From Actinomadura rubteroloni (GTDB lineage: Bacteria; Actinomycetota; Actinomycetes; Streptosporangiales; Streptosporangiaceae): a stretch of 64,000 nucleotides of DNA. The stretch lies in the NCBI RefSeq assembly GCF_002911665.1, contig NZ_MTBP01000001.1, forward strand, positions 2,356,001-2,420,000, read 5' to 3'. Of this stretch, positions 50,606 through 61,562 are shown in pieces. A program made the translations under genes and the position numbers. Within the stretch, counting starts at the first letter, position 1. The number at the start of each line of letters is the position of its first letter. The notes below the pieces were generated by a model that did not search any database, was not told the origin of the DNA, and saw only the letters and a program-made list of their open reading frames with translations.

Positions 50606-51017
50606 GGGCCTCTCCAACCTCTGATGTTCGTGCTCGGACTGCCGCCGGAGCGCGTCGCGGGCGGCGGCGGGCCGTCCCGCACGGGCCGGCGGGGTGGCGG
50701 TCGCAGCGGCGGATCGCGGCGCTGCCCGTCGGCGACGCAGAGGTCATGTGGGGCCGACCGACCGTCCTCGCAGTCTACTCGCCGCACCGGAGGTCGCCGG
50801 AGGCGAGCCGAGCCCCGCCGGAAGCGGGCCGCCCGAGCCGCCCCGAGGCGATCCGGGCGACCCGGCGGCCAGGGGACGCGGTGCCGGCCGGGCGGCCAGG
50901 GGACGCGGGGCCGGGCGGCCGGCGGGGAGCGGGGGCGGCCGGGGGCCGGGACGGGCGAAGGCCCGCGCGGGGGGCGCGGGCCTTCGCTGTGGGGGAGAGG
51001 ATGGTCTGGCGGACGTG
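50606..51017. other. 412-base gene-free region with short direct repeats
   Basis: It separates ilvD from a hypothetical gene, both on the minus strand. I see no gene. It holds two copies of GGCGGCCAGGGGACGCGG (50864-50881 and 50891-50908), a run of G-rich sequence, and the terminator of the upstream hypothetical gene at 50955-50987. The ilvD promoter should lie in its left part. Confidence 0.5.
50955..50987 (-). terminator. Perfect 14-bp hairpin
   Basis: GCGAAGGCCCGCGC (50955-50968) and GCGCGGGCCTTCGC (50974-50987) pair fully over a GGGGG loop, 30 bases past the stop of the hypothetical gene at 51018 on the minus strand. Confidence 0.85.
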
Positions 51018-51458
51018 TCAGGCGACCCACACCATCTCGGCGTGCAGGCGCCGGGCGGCACTTTCGGGGCTCTGCCAGTGCCCGAAGGCGCGGCCCTCCA
51101 GCGTGAGCGTGGTCGCCGACCCCCGGGGGAGCGCGACGCCGTACGCGACGACCGCGAGCTGGGCGTTCGGGGCGTCGTCGGCGTCGTCGGCGTCGTCGTC
51201 GGATTCGCCGGGGCCGTGGACGTTCTCGCCGTCCCGCTCCGGGAAGATCACGCGGACGAGCAGGAACAGCCGCAGCCGCTCCCCGCCGAGCAGCCGCGCG
51301 GCCAGCTCGGCGTCCGCCGCCTGCTCCTCGGGGGTCAGCTCCGGGTCGAGCAGCGCCTTGACGATGGCGTCGCTCTCGGCGGACGTTTCGGGCTCGTTCG
51401 TCCCGGACGCCCCGACGTGGTAGACAGGCTGGCGTTCGGACTCGTGGATGCCGTCCAT
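51018..51458 (-). CDS. Hypothetical acidic protein (146 aa)
   Basis: A 146-residue soluble protein. The N-terminal third is acidic and polar (AIVKALLDPELTPEEQAADA), the middle has RLRLFLLVRVIFPERDGE, a linker of aspartates (GESDDDADDADDA) and a beta-rich end (LAVVAYGVALPRG, TLEGRAFGHWQSPESAARRLH). ATG 51458 with AAGGGAG upstream sets the start. It is divergent from the second XRE-DUF397 pair. No family named; not membrane-bound. Confidence 0.65.
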   Translation of the reverse strand: MDGIHESERQPVYHVGASGTNEPETSAESDAIVKALLDPELTPEEQAADAELAARLLGGERLRLFLLVRVIFPERDGENVHGPGESDDDADDADDAPNAQLAVVAYGVALPRGSATTLTLEGRAFGHWQSPESAARRLHAEMVWVA

Positions 51459-51676
51459 GTGATGCGCTCCCTTCCGAGCACCCCGGGCCGGGACGGCCTG
51501 CCGCCAAGCACTGACCGTCCCGGCCCTTCTCTTTTGTCGCCGGTGCGACGCCCCAGAGGCCGCACGGCTTGATTTTTCCGATACAGCGCGTGAGAAGCCC
51601 CACACCTTCGGTAGACTGGCACATGACCAACGGTCAAGCAAGCTGATGTCGCTAAGCAATCTGATAGGTTCGTGTC

Positions 51677-52531
51677 ATGGCACCTTCACGATGGGTCACC
51701 TTGCGGGCGCAGTGGCTCGGTCAGCAGTTGCGCAACCTGCGCGAAGAGAACGGACTCCTGCTCAAGGAGGTCGCCGAGTACCTGGAGCGCGACCCGGCCA
51801 CGCTGAGCCGCTACGAGAGCGGCATCTACCCGATCCAGTCGCCTGAGCTGATGAAGCTGCTCGACCTCTACCGCGTCTCAGACGAGCACCGCCGCTTCAC
51901 CTTGCTCAAGCTCGGCGACGAGGCATGGCAGAAGGGTTGGTGGGACGGCTACTCGCCCGACCTGGCCGATTGGTTCAGCGACTACATCTGGCTGGAGTCC
52001 CGCGCCGACCGCATCCAGATGTTCGACAACGTCGTGCTCCCCGGCCTGCTCCAGACGGAGGAGTACGGCGAGGCAGTCATGCGCACGACGGCATGGGATC
52101 TCGACGACGAGAGCATCCGCCGCATGTTGGAGCTGCGGATGACCCGCAAGGCGATTCTCGCCAAACCAAAGCCGCCCCAGCTCTCCGTGGTCCTGGACGA
52201 AGCTGTAGTGCGCCGCGTAGCAGGCAGTCCGGAGGTCTTCGCGGCCCAGCTTCGCTACGTCGCCGAGTGCGCTGAGCGGCCGAACATCGAGATCAGGGTG
52301 CTCCCGTTCAAGGCGGGCATCCACCCGAGTGACACGGGAAGCTTCAAGATCTTCACGATGCCCGAGCCCTTCCCTCAGATCGCTCACGCGGACACGCCAC
52401 AGGGGTCGATCTACATTGAATCCCCGCAGTGCGACCGCCTGGTTGACGTATACGATCGTCTGCGCAAGCTGTCCCTCAACCCCGCAGACTCGGTCGAACT
52501 GATCTCGGCCGTGGCAGAGGAGCTGGAATGA
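51677..52531 (+). CDS. XRE-family regulator with DUF5753
   Basis: A 284-residue WhiJ/Scr1-type regulator: HTH at about 14-70 (QQLRNLREENGLLLKEVAEY, LSRYESGIYPIQSPEL) and DUF5753 (LPGLLQTEEYGEAVMR, VVLDEAVVRRVAG, IEIRVLPFKAG). No ribosome binding site precedes the ATG; TAGGTT (51665-51670) ends 6 bases before it, so a leaderless transcript is likely. Codon third positions use more A and T than neighbours, suggesting later acquisition. ATGA overlap with the DUF397 gene. Confidence 0.92.
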   Translation: MAPSRWVTLRAQWLGQQLRNLREENGLLLKEVAEYLERDPATLSRYESGIYPIQSPELMKLLDLYRVSDEHRRFTLLKLGDEAWQKGWWDGYSPDLADWFSDYIWLESRADRIQMFDNVVLPGLLQTEEYGEAVMRTTAWDLDDESIRRMLELRMTRKAILAKPKPPQLSVVLDEAVVRRVAGSPEVFAAQLRYVAECAERPNIEIRVLPFKAGIHPSDTGSFKIFTMPEPFPQIAHADTPQGSIYIESPQCDRLVDVYDRLRKLSLNPADSVELISAVAEELE

Positions 52532-52776
52532 GCAAGGCCGAGACGCGCGACGTTCTGAGTCCAGACGAGCGGTCCCGGGTTGGCTGGCACATCAGCACCT
52601 TCAGCGACGGCGGCCGGCCCAACTGCGTGGAGGCTGGCCCGCTCGGGGACGGCAGCGGGCGCGTGGCCGTGCGGCACAGTCAGCACCCCGACGCCGAGCT
52701 GATCGTCTACACGCGCGCCGAGTGGGAGGCGTTCGTGGCCGGGGTGCGCAACGGGGAGTTCGACTTCTTCGGCTGA
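52528..52776 (+). CDS. DUF397 domain protein
   Basis: An 82-residue DUF397 protein: GWHISTFSDGGRPNCVEAGP, VAVRHSQHPDAELIVYTRAEWEAFVAGVRNGEFDFFG. The ending EW-x-AF-x-x-G-V-x-x-GEFD is the usual form. Translation is coupled to the XRE gene by ATGA. A strong intrinsic terminator follows. It has no HATPase partner, unlike the first pair in this window. Confidence 0.92.
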   Translation: MSKAETRDVLSPDERSRVGWHISTFSDGGRPNCVEAGPLGDGSGRVAVRHSQHPDAELIVYTRAEWEAFVAGVRNGEFDFFG

Positions 52777-52798
52777 CGGCGCAGCCCGTGACAAGACG

Positions 52799-52836
52799 AA
52801 GCCGGTGTGCGGACGCGGGTCCGCACACCGGCTTTT
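52799..52836. terminator. Strong intrinsic terminator, 16-bp stem and T-run
   Basis: AAGCCGGTGTGCGGAC (52799-52814) pairs perfectly with GTCCGCACACCGGCTT (52819-52834) over a 4-base loop, followed by TTTTCTTC. It ends the XRE-DUF397 operon and lies 7 bases past the convergent metalloprotease stop, so it may serve both. Confidence 0.95.
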
Positions 52837-52842
52837 CTTCGA

Positions 52843-54444
52843 TCAGCCCACGTTCACCGCGGACCAGGTCGCGGCGACCGCCGCGTACTGCTCGCTGCCC
52901 GCGCCGAACAGGTCGCGCGCCGCGTTGAGCGTCGCGGTGCGGGCGCCCGCGTAGTTGGTGTTCGACGTCATGTACGCCGTCAGCGCCTTGTACCAGATGC
53001 GGGTGGCCGCGTCGATGCCGATGCCCTTGAGCGTCGAGCCGTTGGACGTGGGGCTGTCGTACTCGACGCCGTTGAGCGTCTTCTTCCCGCTGCCCTCCGA
53101 CAGCAGGTAGAAGAAGTGGTTGGCCACGCCCGAGGAGTAGTGCACGTCGAGGCTCGCGAGCTTCGACGACCAGGCGTCGAGGGACTTGCCGTCGCGGCTG
53201 GGCTTGTCCATGTAGCGCAGCGCGGTCCGGCCCGAGCCCGGCAGGACGATCTTCTCGCCCACCAGGTAGTCCGGGACGTCCTTGCCGTTCTTGGCGAAGA
53301 ACTCGACCGCCGCGGCGAAGATGTCGGACGTCGCCTCGTTCAGGCCGCCGGACTCACCCGTGTAGGCGAGCTTGGCGGTGCTGGACGTCGCGCCGTGGCT
53401 CATCTCGTGCGCCGTCACGTCCAGGCTGGTCAGCGGCCCGAAGTTCGTGCCGTCGCCGTCGCCGTACGTCATGCAGAAGCAGGAGTCGTCCCAGAACGCG
53501 TTGGCGTACTTGTCGCCGTAGTGCACACGGTTGTACGACCCCTTCCCGTTGCCGGCGATGCCGTTGCGGCCGAAGACGGTCTTGTAGAAGTCCCACGTCA
53601 TGCTCGTGCCGTACTGGGCGTCCACCGCCACGGTCCCACGGTCGCCGGTCGTACCGTCGCCCCACACGTTGTCGGTGTCGGTGAGGACCTGCGACGGCGC
53701 CCGCCAGAAGCAGAAGATCAGGAAGCAGAAGTCCGACTGGTTCTTGGCGTCGCCGGTGTAGGTGCCGCCCCGGGACGGGTCGGTGAGCGTGTACCCGTAC
53801 CCGCCGCCCTGCACGGTCGTCTCCAGCGGCACCGTCCCGCTGTAGAGGCTCTTGCCCTGCCCGGCCTCGGCCTCGATGGTCTCCTCGCGCGTCAGCACCT
53901 TGCCGGTCCGGGCGTCCACCGACACGTACACCCGGCTCGGGGTCCCGTCCGCCTGCCAGCCCTCGACGGCGAACCGCCACGCCAGCCGGGGCACCCGGTC
54001 GGCCGTGCGGGCCTCGTAGACGAGCTGCGCGCCACCGGTCACCTCGTGCCGCTTGTCGCTCGCCTTCTTCTCGGCGTCGCCCGCGCGCACCTCCGGCGTC
54101 GCGGCGGTCGGCGCCTTGGCCAGGCCGAGGCTGCTGCCCTTCCACCCGCCCGTCCGCGTCTGGTGCACGACCACGTCGCCGCCGAGCACCGGGAGCTTGC
54201 GGAAGGTGCGCGCCATCCGGGTGTGCGTGCTGCCGTCCCGGTCGACGATCACGTCGGTCACCGCGAACGACGTGCCCGGATCCGCCTTGACCTCGGCGCC
54301 GCGCGTCGCGGCGGCGGCCAGCGCACGCGACGCCGCGACCCGGGGCGACGGCGCGGCCGACGGTCCGGGATCCGCGTACGCGACCTGGACGGTGGCCGCG
54401 ACCGTGACCAGCGCGGTGGTCGCCGCGAGACCTGCTCGCTTCAT
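52843..54444 (-). CDS. Secreted M4 (thermolysin-type) metalloprotease precursor
   Basis: A 533-residue preproenzyme. A signal peptide (KRAGLAATTALVTVAATVQVAYA) ends near residue 24, followed by an FTP/PepSY propeptide (about 40-200) and the catalytic domain. Zinc ligands are in VTAHEMSHG (HExxH) and GLNEATSD; the catalytic His is in DVHYSSGVANHFFYLL. A Cys pair in SCFCMTYGDGDG is typical of actinomycete members; a second unusual Cys/Phe cluster (DFCFLIFCFW) precedes it. It digests extracellular protein after self-processing. No C-terminal binding domain. Confidence 0.95.
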   Translation of the reverse strand: MKRAGLAATTALVTVAATVQVAYADPGPSAAPSPRVAASRALAAAATRGAEVKADPGTSFAVTDVIVDRDGSTHTRMARTFRKLPVLGGDVVVHQTRTGGWKGSSLGLAKAPTAATPEVRAGDAEKKASDKRHEVTGGAQLVYEARTADRVPRLAWRFAVEGWQADGTPSRVYVSVDARTGKVLTREETIEAEAGQGKSLYSGTVPLETTVQGGGYGYTLTDPSRGGTYTGDAKNQSDFCFLIFCFWRAPSQVLTDTDNVWGDGTTGDRGTVAVDAQYGTSMTWDFYKTVFGRNGIAGNGKGSYNRVHYGDKYANAFWDDSCFCMTYGDGDGTNFGPLTSLDVTAHEMSHGATSSTAKLAYTGESGGLNEATSDIFAAAVEFFAKNGKDVPDYLVGEKIVLPGSGRTALRYMDKPSRDGKSLDAWSSKLASLDVHYSSGVANHFFYLLSEGSGKKTLNGVEYDSPTSNGSTLKGIGIDAATRIWYKALTAYMTSNTNYAGARTATLNAARDLFGAGSEQYAAVAATWSAVNVG

Positions 54445-54620
54445 GAACGCCTCCTCCGACGGAGCGTCACGGCGCGGGGATCGACCGTGACATTTGGCGT
54501 TATTAGTCCCATATGGGAGTGGTCGTGCCTATGAAGCGAAAGGTGAAGCGGGACGGCGAGGTTGGCACTCGCCGACAAAGAGGCGCCGCAGGACCGGTGC
54601 GCGGGCCCCGGACGCGAAGA

Positions 54621-54649
54621 AGAGGGAAGGCCGGTGCGGCCTTCCCTCT
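54621..54649 (-). terminator. Perfect 13-bp hairpin after the NERD gene
   Basis: AGAGGGAAGGCCG (54621-54633), loop GTG, CGGCCTTCCCTCT (54637-54649). It begins 13 bases beyond the stop of the NERD gene at 54663 and should end that transcript; the metalloprotease starts further downstream. Confidence 0.85.
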
Positions 54650-54662
54650 GGGGTTCGGGGGG

Positions 54663-55460
54663 TCAGGACTCTTCGGGGTACTTCGGCGGCAGGGAGTTCT
54701 CGGCCGCCGCGTAGATGCGCTGGACGTCGGCCTCGGTGAGGATCGTCGGGCGGCGGCGCAGGTAGCGGCGCGCGTGCGTGCCCGAGTAGACGTCCACGTC
54801 GCGGACGCGCATCACCTTCCACGGGATGGACGGCCCGTAGATCGCCACCGACGGCTGCACCGGCACCTCGAAGCCGACCTGGCCGCTCAGGGTCTTGCTG
54901 GCCTGCTCGGCCTCCCAGCGGGCCTCGTCCAGACGGTCCTTCTTGTCGAAGGGGCCGTGGTAGAGCTTCAGGTGCGAGCCCGTCCGGATGGGGAGCCGCG
55001 AGTCCCACTTCTCGGAGTCGATCGCGTAGACGCCGCTCGGCCCGATGACGAGATGGTCGATCCGGCCGTCGCTGACGCCCTCCTCGTCCAGCGGGACGGC
55101 GCGGGCGTGCAGCACCCGGTAGCCGTTGCGCTCCAGCGTCCGGAGCTGCTTCTCGGTCTTGCGCTCGACGGCGGACGACTTCTGCCACGCCGCGACGCTG
55201 CTGGTCGGCCGCCGGCCGCGCCGGACGGCGTCCCACAGGACGTAGAGAACGCCGACCGTGATGCCGATCCGCGCGTTGACGAGCGCCGACACGATGACGG
55301 CGACGACGACGCCGATCGCGGCCCGGCGGATCCACGTGATGGTCCGGCGGCTGGTGAGCACGTCACGGAACGTCCTGGGGGGCCGGCCCTTCGCCGGGGC
55401 CTCCTCCGCGGGGGACGCGTCGGCGGGCTGCTGCGCTTCGTCGTGCTCGCTGATCGCCAT
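54663..55460 (-). CDS. NERD (nuclease-related) domain membrane protein
   Basis: A 265-residue protein. An acidic, Ala/Pro-rich start (about 1-40) leads to two close membrane helices (about 45-85). The NERD domain follows: ERKTEKQLRTLERNGYRVLH, GRIDHLVIGPSGVYAIDSEKWDSRLP, where D and E/K of the D-x(n)-(D/E)-x-K-like nuclease core appear as IDHLVIG and DSEKW. WKVMRVRDVDVYSG is near the end. Similar proteins are thought to act on DNA but are unproven. ATG 55460 with GGAG upstream. Not near a repair or defence operon. Confidence 0.82.
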   Translation of the reverse strand: MAISEHDEAQQPADASPAEEAPAKGRPPRTFRDVLTSRRTITWIRRAAIGVVVAVIVSALVNARIGITVGVLYVLWDAVRRGRRPTSSVAAWQKSSAVERKTEKQLRTLERNGYRVLHARAVPLDEEGVSDGRIDHLVIGPSGVYAIDSEKWDSRLPIRTGSHLKLYHGPFDKKDRLDEARWEAEQASKTLSGQVGFEVPVQPSVAIYGPSIPWKVMRVRDVDVYSGTHARRYLRRRPTILTEADVQRIYAAAENSLPPKYPEES

Positions 55461-55667
55461 GAATGACGCTCCGTGTTCCTTCCGCGCGCCGGGAACATGA
55501 TTCTCCGAGCGCAGAGTAATCAGGTGCGGGGTGCGGCGACTAGCCGTGCCGGGTGGAGACTTTTGTCCCCGTTGCTGTGCGATTCGCACGAGCGCCGCCG
55601 GGGTAAGGCTACCGGCCCGGCGGGTCCGCCTGGAGACGGCCCGGCGCGGGCGTCTACCGTCGGTCGG

Positions 55668-57098
55668 GTGACGCAACTGCATGATCTGACGGCGCTGGAC
55701 CTCGCGGCGGCGATCCGCGCCCGCGAAGTGTCCCCGACCGAGGTCGCCGACCACTACCTGGACCGGATCGACCGGCTGAACCCGCAGGTCGGCGCGTATG
55801 TGACGGTCACCCATGAGGTCGCGCGCGGGCAGGCGGAGCGGGCGGAGAAGGCGGTGCTGGACGCCGCTGACCCGGGGGACCTGCCGCCGCTGCTGGGCGT
55901 CCCGGTGCCCGTGAAGGACCTCGCGATGGTCAAGGGTGTCCGAATGACCCTGGGATCGGAGGTTTATTCAGACCTGACCGGATTCGCTGATGATCATATC
56001 GTCGTCGCGCTGAGGGAAGCCGGATCTATCCTTCTGGGTAAGACCAACACTCCCGAATTCGGCCTGCCTTGTTACACCGAAAACGGCGTGTCCGATCCCG
56101 CGCGGACGCCCTGGGACCTCACCCGCTCGGCGGGCGGCTCCAGCGGCGGCGCCGCCGCGGCCGTCGCGGCGGGCCTCGCCCCGGCCGCGCAGGGCAGCGA
56201 CGGCGGCGGCTCGATCCGCATCCCCGGCAGCGCGTGCGGCCTGTTCGGCATCAAGCCGACGCGCGGCCGGATCTCGCAGGGACCGATCGTCCCGGACCTG
56301 TTCGGCCTGTCCACCGGCGGCCCGCTGGCCCGGACGGTCCGCGACGCCGCCCTCCTGCTGGACGTCATGACCGGCTCCCTGCCCGGCGACCTCTACGCCG
56401 CGCCGCCGCTCGCGCCCGGCGAGACGTTCCTCGGCCACGCCGGACGCCCGCCGGGACGGCTCACGATCGCCCGCAGCGCCGTCCCGCCCGTCCCCGGCGC
56501 CGAGGTCCACCCCGACTGCCTGGCGGCCTACGAGTCCGCGAGCGCGCTGCTGGTCGACCTGGGCCATGAGGTCGTCGACCTCCCCGAACTGGTCGGCACG
56601 GACCTGCTGCCCCGCTTCGAGACGATCTGGGCCGCGATCGCGACCCGCACGCCCGTCGACCCCGCCGAGGAGCACCGCCTCCAACCCCTGACGCGCTGGC
56701 TGCGCGAACGCGGCGCGGCGATCACCGCGCCCGAGCTGATGGACGCCCTGACGGCCTTCCAGACGGCGATGCGCTCCGTCCTGCCGCTCACGAACCGGTA
56801 CGACGCGATCCTCCAGCCGACGCTCGCCCAGCCGCCCGCCCCGATCGGCTACTTCCACGACTGCGCACCCGAGGAGAACTTCCGCCGCCAGACCCTCTTC
56901 ACGCCGTTCACGTCCGTCTACAACGTGTCGGGCCAGCCCGCCGTGACCGTCCCCCTGCACTGGACGGACGAAGGACTCCCCATCGGCGTCATGCTGGCCG
57001 GACGCATCGGCGCCGAGGGAGACCTCATCGCCCTGTCGGCCCAGCTCGAAGAGGCCGCCCCCTGGATCCACCGCACCCCGCCCCTCTGGACGGCCTGA
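55668..57098 (+). CDS. Amidase (amidase-signature family, GatA-like)
   Basis: A 476-residue amidase with the Ser-Ser-Lys triad: Lys in GVPVPVKDLAMVKG, cis-Ser in RSAGGSSGGAAAAVAAG, nucleophile in AQGSDGGGSIRIP. GKTNTPEFGLP is also typical. It hydrolyses an amide bond of a small substrate. No GatB/GatC partners nearby, so not the tRNA amidotransferase. GTG 55668 lacks a ribosome site; TACCGT at 55656-55661 ends shortly before it, so a leaderless start is likely. The stretch about 55950-56090 uses far more A/T-ending codons than the rest. Confidence 0.92.
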   Translation: MTQLHDLTALDLAAAIRAREVSPTEVADHYLDRIDRLNPQVGAYVTVTHEVARGQAERAEKAVLDAADPGDLPPLLGVPVPVKDLAMVKGVRMTLGSEVYSDLTGFADDHIVVALREAGSILLGKTNTPEFGLPCYTENGVSDPARTPWDLTRSAGGSSGGAAAAVAAGLAPAAQGSDGGGSIRIPGSACGLFGIKPTRGRISQGPIVPDLFGLSTGGPLARTVRDAALLLDVMTGSLPGDLYAAPPLAPGETFLGHAGRPPGRLTIARSAVPPVPGAEVHPDCLAAYESASALLVDLGHEVVDLPELVGTDLLPRFETIWAAIATRTPVDPAEEHRLQPLTRWLRERGAAITAPELMDALTAFQTAMRSVLPLTNRYDAILQPTLAQPPAPIGYFHDCAPEENFRRQTLFTPFTSVYNVSGQPAVTVPLHWTDEGLPIGVMLAGRIGAEGDLIALSAQLEEAAPWIHRTPPLWTA

Positions 57099-57104
57099 CG
57101 CCCG

Positions 57105-58079
57105 TCAGCGGAGCACGCCGAGAAGGCGGCCGGCCACGTCGTGCAGAAGGGTGTCGGAGCGGATCGGCGCCCCCGCGACGGCGGAGAACAGCGCGGCCAG
57201 CCCCGGAAGCGGGTAGTCCTCGTCGTCGGTGCCCGCCAGGGCGGCCGCGGCAAGTGGCTGGTGGCGCAGCGACGCGCGGGCGCGGGACCAGGCCGTCTCG
57301 ACCTCCTCGGGGGACGGGACGCCGAAGCCGTGCCCGACGGGCGCCGCGTGCCGCAACCGGACCACGGCCGTGTCGGCGAAGTCGGCGGCCAGCTTCGCCC
57401 GCGCCGACAGGTCCGTCCGGACGGGCTCGTCCAGCCGCGTCATGACGGCGCACGGCGTCCGGCAGCCGGACGCGCACTTCCCGAGCGCCGACGCGACCTG
57501 GCTGTGCTGCCGGTCCAGGTAGGCGCGCCAGCCCGACGGCGGTTCGGCCGCGACCCGCAGCGTCCGCTCGCAGGCGGAACGTTCCGGACGCGTGTGGTCG
57601 CAGCGGCGCGGCTCGCCGGGCTCGATCGGCACGCCGAACCGGCTGCCGGGGACCGACACCGACGACCCGAGCAGCGCCGGGTCGCCCGCGTGCCCGAGCA
57701 CCGGCTCCCACGCCAGCAGCGGCAGGTACTCGCTCGCGATGTGCACGGCGGCCACCAGCGCCGCCATCTCGCGCCGCCGCCACCGGATCTCCACGACCTC
57801 CAGCAGCAGCGCGTAGGCGGGGCGCAGGCTCGCGAGCGCGCCGCGCGGACGCTCCCGGGGCGCCTGCGGCATCCGCGACGCCCGCGCCCGGTCCAGCAGG
57901 TCGCGCGGGACGTCGCCGACGGCCTCGGGCATCCCGAAGTCCTCGGCGTCCAGGTCCAGCACGCGCTGCCCGAACGCGCACAGCGCGGCGGCGGCCGGGT
58001 CGCCGCCGGTCAGGGCCTCCAGGTCGCCGAACGCGTGCCGCCGGGCGAGCGCCCGCAGCACGTCGCGTGCCGTCTCCAC
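57105..58079 (-). CDS. Unknown 324-aa protein with a Cys/His cluster
   Basis: A 324-residue protein with no recognised family. The N-terminal 130 residues are helical (VLRALARRHAFGDLEAL, FGQRVLDLDAEDF). The middle has RRCDHTRPERSACERTLRV and, later, KCASGCRTPCAVM: five or six Cys and a His within 60 residues that could bind a metal. The C-terminal half is helical with PSPEEVETAWSRARASLR. No signal peptide or membrane helix. GTG 58079 with GGGGAGGACC upstream. Stops of this gene and the amidase are 6 bases apart. Confidence 0.7.
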   Translation of the reverse strand: METARDVLRALARRHAFGDLEALTGGDPAAAALCAFGQRVLDLDAEDFGMPEAVGDVPRDLLDRARASRMPQAPRERPRGALASLRPAYALLLEVVEIRWRRREMAALVAAVHIASEYLPLLAWEPVLGHAGDPALLGSSVSVPGSRFGVPIEPGEPRRCDHTRPERSACERTLRVAAEPPSGWRAYLDRQHSQVASALGKCASGCRTPCAVMTRLDEPVRTDLSARAKLAADFADTAVVRLRHAAPVGHGFGVPSPEEVETAWSRARASLRHQPLAAAALAGTDDEDYPLPGLAALFSAVAGAPIRSDTLLHDVAGRLLGVLR

Positions 58080-58162
58080 ATGGTCCTCCCCGCCGTGCGC
58101 CGGCCCCCATCGTCGCAGGACCGGGGGACGCGGCGACCGGCGCACGCGGGGTCACGGCCGGA

Positions 58163-60697
<2,535 letters not shown>

Positions 60698-60845
60698 ATG
60701 GACTCCTTGAGTCGTCTGTTTCCTGGTCCCCCCATATCTACCAACCGGGCGGCGCCGGGGGCCGGTCCGCGGCGCGGGAATGGGGCGCGGCGGCGCGGGG
60801 TTGCCGCTGGTGTTGGTGTGGAACGGCCCATTGGAGGGGTTTCTC

Positions 60846-61460
60846 TTGGCGCAGGACGACCGCACGGCGGTGGACTTCTGGTTCGACCCGCTGTGCCCGT
60901 GGGCGTGGATGACGTCGCGGTGGATTCTGGAGGTCGAGAAGCAGCGGCCGATCGACGTCCGCTGGCACGTCATGAGCCTGTCGGTGCTCAATGAGGACAA
61001 GGACGTCCCCGAGAAGTACAAGGCGCTGATCGAGGCCGGCTGGGGTCCGGTGCGGATCTGCATCGCGGCCGAGCAGAAGTACGGCCCCGAGGTGCTCGGG
61101 AAGCTCTACACCGAACTCGGCACGCGCCACCACCACGAGAAGGCGCCGTACGAGCGCGCGACCTTCCTCGCGGCGCTGGAGGCGGCCGGGCTGCCCGCCG
61201 AGCTGGCGGACGCGGCCGAGTCCACCGAGTACGACGCGGCGGTGCGCGCCTCGCACGCCGACGGCATCGACCGGGTCGGCCAGGAGGTCGGCACCCCGGT
61301 GATCGCGGTCGGCGGGAACGCGTTCTTCGGCCCGGTCGTGTCGCCCGCGCCGCGCGGCGCGGCCGCCGCGAAGCTCTGGGACGGCGTGCTGGCGGTGTCG
61401 GAGACGGACGGCTTCTTCGAGCTGAAGCGCTCCCGGACCCGCGACCCGATCTTCGAGTGA
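60846..61460 (+). CDS. DsbA-like mycothiol-associated protein, Rv2466c family
   Basis: A 204-residue thioredoxin-fold protein strongly resembling the mycobacterial Rv2466c oxidoreductase: VDFWFDPLCPWAWMTSRWIL, WHVMSLSVLNED, WGPVRICIAAEQKYG, GTPVIAVGGNAFFGPVVS, FFELKRSRTRDP. In Rv2466c the active site is CPWC; here it reads CPWA, so only the first Cys is present, consistent with a monothiol (mycothiol) mechanism. TTG 60846 is chosen because GGAGGGG lies six bases upstream; a longer frame from 60780 lacks support. Confidence 0.9.
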   Translation: MAQDDRTAVDFWFDPLCPWAWMTSRWILEVEKQRPIDVRWHVMSLSVLNEDKDVPEKYKALIEAGWGPVRICIAAEQKYGPEVLGKLYTELGTRHHHEKAPYERATFLAALEAAGLPAELADAAESTEYDAAVRASHADGIDRVGQEVGTPVIAVGGNAFFGPVVSPAPRGAAAAKLWDGVLAVSETDGFFELKRSRTRDPIFE

Positions 61461-61466
61461 CGGCTT

Positions 61467-61485
61467 ACTGCCCCTAGGGGGTAGT
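61467..61485. promoter_or_regulatory. G-tract palindrome upstream of cbiM, candidate RcnR/CsoR-type operator
   Basis: ACTGCCCC (61467-61474) and GGGGTAGT (61478-61485) form a 19-base near-perfect palindrome centred on A61476, with one arm mismatch (G/T at 61470/61482). The half-site ACT-R-CCCC resembles the TACT plus G/C-tract sites of RcnR and CsoR-family metal regulators. It lies 78 bases before the cobalt/nickel importer start. No riboswitch is seen in this leader. Confidence 0.55.
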
Positions 61486-61562
61486 TGCGACTGTCTTGCA
61501 TCTACGCATCCATGCCGTCAAACTGGTGGGAACTGGAACGATCTGCCAGGACGGGGATGGGT

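Noticed and set aside
50864..50908. Short direct repeats as a CRISPR or mobile-element end
   Set aside because: Only two 18-base copies 27 bases apart, GC-rich, without spacers, inverted ends or transposase.
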